Shown piece after piece: positions 57,192 through 64,000 of a stretch of DNA of 64,000 bases. Numbering within the stretch: position 1 is the stretch's first letter; every line of letters begins with the position of its first letter. Under the pieces are notes generated by a model. That model was not told the DNA's origin and did not search any database. It saw nothing but the letters and a program-made list of their open reading frames with translations. This DNA is from Utricularia gibba. Its lineage: Eukaryota; Streptophyta; Magnoliopsida; Lamiales; Lentibulariaceae. Location of the stretch: positions 2,480,001 through 2,544,000 of the forward strand of contig NEEC01000012.1 in the NCBI GenBank assembly GCA_002189035.1. The letters run 5' to 3'. The translations under genes were made by a program, and so were the position numbers.

Positions 57192-60100
57192 CAATCAACC
57201 AAACACACCTCAAAACGATGAATCATCCCTATGTAAACTCTCTGAAATAAAACACAAGTAGAAGAAGCCCACTCCTCTCTCCTCCTACTCCACCTTTTCC
57301 TCTCACCCAGAAAAGCTCAAACTCTCTCTCTAGAACAAGAACAAGCGGAGAGGGAAAGAGAGAGAGGTTACTTGATGAGGAAGAGTAAAGTACTTATTGA
57401 GGTTCTTTGAAGGAGAAGCTGTTTAGGAAAAAAAAAAAAAAAAGCACTGGTGTGGTGGGTGAGGAGTGAGAGAGAACTTTGTGATTGGTCCATACTTTTG
57501 TTCTTACCTACACACCAAAACTTAATCTTAAAAAACGCAAATCCATTCCTGTTATTACATCTCTGCCTCTCCCCAATTCCACCATCCCACGCTCCATTCT
57601 CATCTCCAAAAAAACTAAACAGATAAACAACAGACACACTACACAAGAAGATATCTTCCCAGTTCAACCACCACGCCCCGGGGCCCAGCTCCAAGTCACT
57701 CACTCACCCTCTCTGATTCTCTGTAATCTTTGTTTCTTTGGGCGAATCAGTGCCATTTTTTCACCCAAATCATGCTGTTTTTTATTGGTTAGTCCTAGGA
57801 ACGAAGACTGAATCAGTAAACTTGCATTAAGAAGACATGTTCGAATTCACCATCCCACAACGATGTTCCTGCGTCTGTGTATATAAATATGATATATATG
57901 TGTATGATCACGTGAAGGGGTTAGAGGAGTGTATTTTTTGACTTGGGGTGTTGTGATATTTATTGTGTGTGGGGTACGGATAGCCTGGATGCGGATGTCG
58001 AGAATACCAGGAAGAAGTGAAGGGGGGTTTGCAGCTTTTACAGAGGGTTATGTTGTGTGCAGGAACAGGTTCCGGGGGAGGAGGGAGGGGAAGAGGAAGG
58101 GGGGGCTGCTTGGAATGAATGCGCAAGTCTAAATTGTTCCTAAGACTAGAGCCTGTGGCTCGCAACTTGTGAAGTGGTCCTCGCTTTCCAACTAAACCTC
58201 ATTACTTTTTTCTTCTCGGAATATGTATGTATGTATCTGTTTGGGGACCAGCCCCTTCCATTTAATTTCTCTAAATTATCATGTCATTTCCATTCATTTA
58301 TGCCTCCACTAATGATGCACAAAACCCTGCGTTATACGACAAAACACATGATCAGCACAGAGAGAGACCCCTTGTTTATCAGCACCCAAGATGCAGCCTG
58401 GACTTCGTCTTCCCTCAAGCATCAAGCTTGCTTGTGTATCAGGGATTTGGGAGCAGAAAGTCATGCCTTGATTGCCTGTGTCGTTCGAAAGAACCAAGGA
58501 ATGATGATGATAACGATCATGGTGATCCAGACATTCCCTTTAACCCCATTTTCATTGGCGGGTGCTGTGCTACAAAAGGAATTACTAACATACTAATACA
58601 CCCTTAAACACCATTGCTACCAGAAACACACAGAAGCAGAAATCTTGATGACAGAAAGACAGATCGATTCGCACAGCAGAGGGGTTTGTTTAGCCATGGG
58701 GACAAAGATATCCTCAAACCACATTTGATGGAGAAAGAGATGGGAGTGCAGATCGCAGCACTGAGAGAGAGTACGTCACTGAAATCGTGGGGGATGAAGA
58801 AAGGGAGTGAAGTGAAGAAACTTGTGCTCTTGTCAAAAATTGAAAACAATAAAGAAATGCAGCTGGCTTTTATTCCAAGAATCTAACTTTACCAATATTC
58901 AGTAATTTTTTTAATTTTAAAAATTTAAATAGTTATACATATAATTATAAAATTTAAATAATACATATAAAATCTATTAAAGCATTCGATAAATCATCTA
59001 TCCATTTATACCAATTTAATGTGTCAAATATATTGATCTTTCATATTCGTATTTATTAATAGTTTATAAATATGTATTAATAAATAGATATAATAATAAA
59101 TTTATTGTTAAAATCAATTTTTAAAAAATAATTTAAAAGAGAATCAAGTATATATTTAAAAGGTATAATAAAGTTTACGATAATAGAATTTAATTTAATA
59201 GAATGCAACCTTTTGTTGCGGTAATCTATTTTAAAACTAAAACCTCAAAAAACCATAAATTTTGATCGAAATTATGTTTTTATTTTCAGGAAATATATAA
59301 AAAAAAGAGAGAAATCGAAAAAGGAAGGGGGAGCACACGAGGGGTTAGTGCCCCCAAGGCACCTATATTCATAAATGGAAATTAGCCTATAGTTACGGGA
59401 TTATATTTCCTAGCTTCAGTTATTAAATACATTAATGTAGATCAAGGGACAGCATGTGGGGCGGGAGTCCCCAGCCCCAACATGCTCACCCTAGGGACAT
59501 TCCTGGGGAGACCCCCGCCAAATATTTGGTATTTTTTAAATATATATATATATTGAAAAAATAATTAATTTAATAATTAAAATGGATGGGATTCGAATTC
59601 GATCTCCCACTGGGTTGTGGTCCTATCGACTCACTGTTAGCAAATTGAATTTTTGGTCCGCATGGGATTAAATTAAATTAATGTTATTTGGTATTTAGTT
59701 CCCACTTGGGATTTCTTTATTTATATATTTCCAATTACTCCACCTGGTTCGCTTTTCCGGGGGGTCTTGGTATTAATTAAATTCATAAAAAAATGTTTTA
59801 AATGTCGGTATAGTTTTAGAAAATCTAAAAATTTTCTGAAATGCGAATGTTACTAAAAATACTGTGAAGTAAGCTTTATTATTAAATATGAATGATTTAT
59901 AATATAAAAAAATCAAAATTCTAAAAGCAATTTTTATTTGTAAAAAAATGTAAAATCTGTCTTTTATTTTATGAGAGTAGAAATTGATTTTCTAGAAGGT
60001 ATACTATATCTTATTTACAAATTTGTTATTTTTAATTTCTATTTTTACGTAATACTAGAAAAAATTTATATTTAAGATGATCGAATTTTACTTTTTTTCT

Positions 60101-61199
60101 TATATATTACGATAAGAATTTCATACTCATTTTTTATACGCATGACTAAGACACTATTTGATATAAATCCAAAAAATAACCTTAAAGAGTGATTTTTTAT
60201 TGTAATAGAGATTATTTATCTTCTTAAAAAATTGAAGCACTTCATTATTTCAATTCAACGTGAATTAGAAATAATATATGTTTTATCCGATAATCGGTTC
60301 TAAAAATATTTTTATTGAATCTGGAAATCTCTAGATACTTCCAAATAAATAGAGGATTAATCATGTTGGGTGTTGTTGGATGGTGTGCAAATTTCAAAGA
60401 TGGGTTAAAAGTTATAAGAATGAATTAATGAAGTAATACCCATATGGGTGGGTTGGATTAGATGGGGATGCAGTTGAGAAAAACATTAAAGAAAAGCAAA
60501 GCGCCATTGAAACTTGCGCTTTGGGCTTTGGCTTTAATCCATCCATCCATAGCGTGGTCCATGGCAGCCATGTGTGTTTCCAATCTGCGTCCCCTTCCCC
60601 TCTGCTCTTCGTCTTCATTCTTGACGCTAGAAGAAGAAGGAAGCTTGGAACTCCATGGCTTCAATCCATCCCTCTCTCTCGTGGTGGGTTTCAGGTGTCA
60701 GTTTTGTTTCCATGGCGATGGGTTGCGATGAGGCAGCATCAACTCCAGACCAGGAGCCATATCAGGAACCCTCAGCTCAGCAGCAGAAGCAGCAGCAGCT
60801 TTTCTTTGAACGATTTCAAGAATCCCAAGGATTTCTATTTTTGTACGTGGATATGGATTTCCTGTAATCAAACCCTACCTCGTAAAGTTATATCTAATGA
60901 GGCAACAATTTTCAAATTTGAATATTGATCATTTTTTTTATATAAGTTTGAATATTTTTCAAAATAATTTTTTTTGTTGGGTAAAACACGATGAAAATAG
61001 CATTATTTTAGAATTATATAAATGAAAATGAATTAAATCCTCATAGTATATCTATAATTATTTAAATAAGCTATAGAGAAACCATATGTGGGAGGGAATT
61101 CGAGAGTTGTGTTCGTTAGCAGCAGCCATGATTCTCAGCCGAGGTTGTCACTGAAGCTGTTCTTTTCGTGGTCGGAGCTCCGGTCTCCCCAGATATTTG
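57192..61199. other. BEL1 upstream region and AT-rich spacer, no supported gene
   Basis: 57192-57420 is pyrimidine/purine-rich leader with CT/GA stretches. 57480-58900 has balanced composition and short frames on both strands, none recognised; part may be BEL1 regulatory DNA. 58900-60400 is AT-rich; 59320-59520 holds three GC-rich inverted repeats, and about 59580-59640 carries a box-B-like TTCGAATTCGATC word. 60460-60870 has plus-strand short frames (for example from ATG 60655, 70 codons, glutamine-rich) without recognised product. Confidence 0.4.
59335..59521. repeat. GC-rich inverted repeats in AT-rich DNA
   Basis: Three stem-forming pairs lie close together: GGGGGAGCAC with GTGCCCCC; AGCATGTGGGGC with GCCCCAACATGCT; and GGCGGGAGTCCCCAG with CTGGGGAGACCCCCGCC. 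They contrast with flanks above 70 percent AT. Possibly a foldback or miniature element remnant. Confidence 0.5.
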
Positions 61200-61553
61200 G
61201 AGAATCTTCACTTGAATTGAGGAAACATCGGCGACATGAAAGGAGAATCCCCTGATTCCAAGACATGGGAAGTGTCAAAGATTGTGTTGCAGAGGCCATC
61301 TTCGATCAACTGCCGCTTGAAGCCCTTCTCACCCAGTGGGAATCGTCGTAAAAAGGAACCAGCCATGTCTGAAGAAGCAAGCATTGTGTCTGTTGTCATG
61401 AAGCCAAGATATCCCAAAGAACAGGCTTGCTGTTGTTACTCGGGTCCCCTGCTGCTGCTGCTGCTTGTAGAAAACGAGAACGAAGTGAGGTGAGGCAACC
61501 ATCGTAAGCTGCCTAAAGGAAAGGACTCTTTTCCCAAACCATGATCGTGTGAT

Positions 61554-62282
61554 GCATTCTCTCGCAGCATTTTTGTTCCTCTTCTTCAGCCCATGGTGCT
61601 GCTTCAAGGTACTCTTAACAAGACGGCACTCCTGCAGCGAATCCAACCACATTCACAGAACAAGAAACAATGTTAACAGACTTATGACCTGAAGTAGATG
61701 TCTTTGAGGCTCTGATTACTCGAAAAGCATGCTTAGTTCGAAGTAGACGATCAAAAGCATAATTCAGAATCATGAAAGGCGATACAGCGGTGAGGACGAG
61801 TAAACATCAGCTTCACTCGTGACTCATTCAGCATCCATAATGTCGGTGTACTTTCAAAAAGTTGACAACAAATCCATGTCATTGAACACAAACTGCAAGC
61901 TGAGACAAAGGCCAAAGAAGAGAGGAGTACCTTGAGAATTCCGAGGACACGAGCAACATCCTCTTTCACAAGCTTTCTCCTCAAATCCTGGGAATTTCGA
62001 AAAGGGTCGGGCTCGAGCCACAACCGGCGGCGGCGGCTACATGCGGTTGAGAAGGCTGGCGGTGAGTGCGGAATCGAACTTGCTCAATGAATTCGAAAGA
62101 TCATTGCGAGCTCCAGGTAAGCAACCGCTGTCACGGCAGGCCTCCGACGCCGAAGGTGAATGCCGGAGCGTGAGATCCGTCAATGAAAAGGGCGTAAAAG
62201 GCCACAAAGCGCGACAGCAGCAGCGTCCGCAACACAATGGGTAGGCATTTCTTCGTGTCTCCGGATCTGTTGCTTCCTCCAC
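61554..62282 (-). CDS. Unidentified minus-strand locus, at least two exons, frame uncertain
   Basis: I do not recognise this gene. Near 62023-61931 a minus-strand frame reads LWLEPDPFRNSQDLRRKLVK and EDVARVLGILK, ending at a good donor (AAG|GTACTC). After an acceptor (GCTGCAG) at about 61634 a phase-matched exon reads ECRLVKSTLKQHHGLKKRNK, then NAARECITRSWFGKR. Together they look like coding sequence of a basic protein. No ATG precedes in the same frame. A different frame runs from an ATG at 62280-62282 (MEEATDPETRRNAYP) to 62040. Either a first intron, a one-base loss like those elsewhere in the window, or a noncoding transcript would explain this. The upstream GGCCCA-rich spacer is shared with a divergent plus-strand start. 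Confidence 0.35.
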
Positions 62283-62565
62283 ATATCAACGGCAATTTCT
62301 ACATCAACGGCGACCGACCGACCCATCCCTCAAATCCTCAGTGAACGAAAAAAGAAGAAACGCATATGGGCCTGATATTAATCAGGCCCATTCCCCTTCA
62401 TTGAAAAATCTCGCTCAGGCCCAGCTCACATTTAAATTCCCATTTTTTATCTTATAATAAAAGAAAAAAAAGATTTTTTCAGAAGCAATCGTCTCCATCA
62501 TCTGGTTCCCATCGTTAGGGTTTTCCTACTGTCCATACTAATAATGATCTCAAGTTCTAGGGTTT
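62283..62565. promoter_or_regulatory. Probable bidirectional promoter with GGCCCA words
   Basis: About 280 bases between two divergent starts. GGGCCTGAT...ATCAGGCCCA at 62368-62390 is an inverted pair of site II words, and GGCCCAGC follows at about 62417. AAACCCTA/TTAGGGTTTT telo-box words lie near 62515. Confidence 0.45.
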
Positions 62566-62736
62566 GATGCTTCGCGGTCCCGGAGCTCGCTCTCCCCCTC
62601 GCAAGAATGTCGCTTCATTTTCCTCTCTCGTAGCCCCTCCCCATCCCGATCTTCGTTCCTATTCCCCGGCCCATGCCGCCATCTCCTTCTCTGGAATTTC
62701 CGGCAGCCGCTTCGATCCTCCGGAATCGCGAACTGG
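62566..62736 (+). CDS. First coding exon of an unidentified plus-strand gene (partial)
   Basis: ATG at 62566 opens 57 codons starting MLRGPGARSPPRKNVASFSS and ending near GSRFDPPESRTG, where GTAATT forms a donor just before an in-frame TAA. Composition jumps to GC-rich only here, typical of a first exon after a leader with TTAGGGTTTT. Ser, Pro and Arg dominate, so it may be a targeting sequence or a disordered start. No continuing exon was found in the AT-rich 1.26 kb to the window end, so the rest would lie beyond a long first intron. Confidence 0.4.
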
Positions 62737-64000
62737 GTAATTGTTCCAAAGGGTTTTCCGTAAGTGTGCATTAATTAATTCCATTATCTACAATTTCAAT
62801 GTGTTTTTTAAATAACATAATTGAGAATGCCACTTTCCCTTCAAAAGCGCATTTGTAGACCAGACCCTATAATAAGGGCATGTGCTGCAAAAAAAATTCA
62901 TTTTTATTTTGAAAATAGATAATTTTTAATATTTATTTTTCGTATGTCCAATAATCACACAAAAAATTATACATATTCTGCCTTATATTTATTTAAAATT
63001 TCATTTAATAATTAATAATTTATTTGATGTATGAAAGAATATATTTAAAAACGAATATCGTATCAACGATATTGTTATGTGATACATAATATCAAATTAT
63101 AATTATTATTGTTACTATATTTAAATATAAAAAAAACAATATCGTTTATCCGTGACATAGTAAATAATATTATAATATTTTAAAGATATATTAATAAAAA
63201 TTTCTAAAGAAATACTTGAATTAGTTAAATTAAAAATAATGCAATTAAAAGATATTGCAATGCAGCCCAATGTACAAACAAATATGAAATTATTGATTTC
63301 ATGATTTCCTTTCCAACATCGCATGGCTTTTCCTATACTAAGAAATGGGGTGCCATAAGGGCTTCTACTATGTTAAAAAATCATCAAGAAGTCATTGGAT
63401 GATTGAACGTTCGTAAACGAGCATGAATTTCGGTTCAAAATAAAATTTTGAAATAATATGGTATGGATCTACGGGATTGAAACGGTTTGGAAGATGTCGC
63501 GTTTTACCATTCACCCATAACAAAATGTTCATCCATGTTGAAAAGTATTGAGTATTATAATTTACAGCGTATATAGGAATAGTAATTTAAGGTAGATGCC
63601 AAGGTATTCAATGTGGCAGGTGGCCGTAACGCCTGGTCCCGAAGAATTAAGTATTGATCACTGATTAGAGAGAGACTGATGCCATCTTATTTTATTAATT
63701 TTTCATATAAAATATTTATAAATAATAATTTTATTTATTATATGACAATTAGAGACAGTTAACTCAACTTGTGCAAACATTTTACCACAGCAAACTCTTC
63801 ATTATTTTTAGCATTAAAAAAGCGAAAATAGAATATTATGTGGGTTTAAAATAATATTATATATTATATAATATTTTATTCATAGATTTAATAAAATATA
63901 GATTACACCGATTTTTTTAATTCTATGTACATGGATTTATTTATAAACATTCCTTTCGTATTTTACTTTAAATCAATTAATATCATTTCTAATTTCAATA
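62737..64000. other. AT-rich sequence at the right edge
   Basis: Mostly above 70 percent AT, with no coding signal on either strand. It is either a long first intron of the gene starting at 62566 or intergenic DNA. Confidence 0.5.

Noticed and set aside
59580-59640. tRNA-derived SINE or degenerate tRNA
   Set aside because: A box-B-like word is present but no box A or cloverleaf could be built.

Overview
The window is nuclear DNA from a flowering plant, most likely a eudicot. Genes are split by short introns with plant-type borders. The families are plant-specific: type-A response regulator, cytokinin response factor, TIFY8, BEL1, MAKR, two PPR proteins and MIR319. Exons lie in AT-rich spacer. 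About eighteen gene models fill 64 kb and no intact transposon was seen, so this is compact, gene-rich chromatin. No operon, virus or CRISPR structure was seen.

Layout. 1.2-14.4 kb (mostly plus): type-A response regulator, CSN6, an At4g26450-like protein, a HAPLESS8-like zinc-finger protein and tRNA-Ile(AAU). 14.3-16.6 kb (minus): a ten-helix drug/metabolite transporter. 17.1-20.9 kb (plus): mitochondrial ribosomal protein bL28m, an MEF21-like editing PPR protein and a PPR remnant. 22.3-26.5 kb: TIFY8 (plus) converging on a two-BRCT protein (minus) that carries a U12-type AT-AC intron. 29.0-30.0 kb (minus): a CRF-type ERF, then about 6.5 kb without a convincing gene. 36.6-37.0 kb: a MIR319 gene. 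38.1-39.9 kb (minus): a coiled-coil protein. 40.9 kb: tRNA-Leu(CAA). 43.4-46.0 kb: MAKR2-like (plus) converging on a LEA2/NHL protein (minus). 47.8-50.7 kb: an At1g73710-like PPR protein. 51.7-52.3 kb (minus): an isoprenylated HMA protein. 54.9-57.2 kb (minus): BEL1. 60-64 kb: AT-rich DNA with an unidentified minus-strand locus and the first exon of a plus-strand gene.

These are independent genes. The cytokinin pathway is represented twice (response regulator, CRF), and organelle gene expression three times (bL28m, MEF21-like, At1g73710-like PPR). Gene order keeps old plant blocks: CSN6, At4g26450-like and HAP8-like lie together, and LEA2, MAKR2 and the At1g64180/At5g41620-like gene lie near BEL1.

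The most important observation for a user is that five well-recognised genes are interrupted by six apparent one-base losses. All are of the same sense; four fall in runs of four or five G/C, and the best candidate for a fifth is a short G/C run. This suggests homopolymer undercalling in the assembly rather than five dying genes. Where such a break occurs, the gene extent given here includes the downstream conserved exon sequence. Splicing oddities also stand out: one AT-AC U12 intron, two GC-AG introns and one small intron bordered by an 8-base direct repeat.
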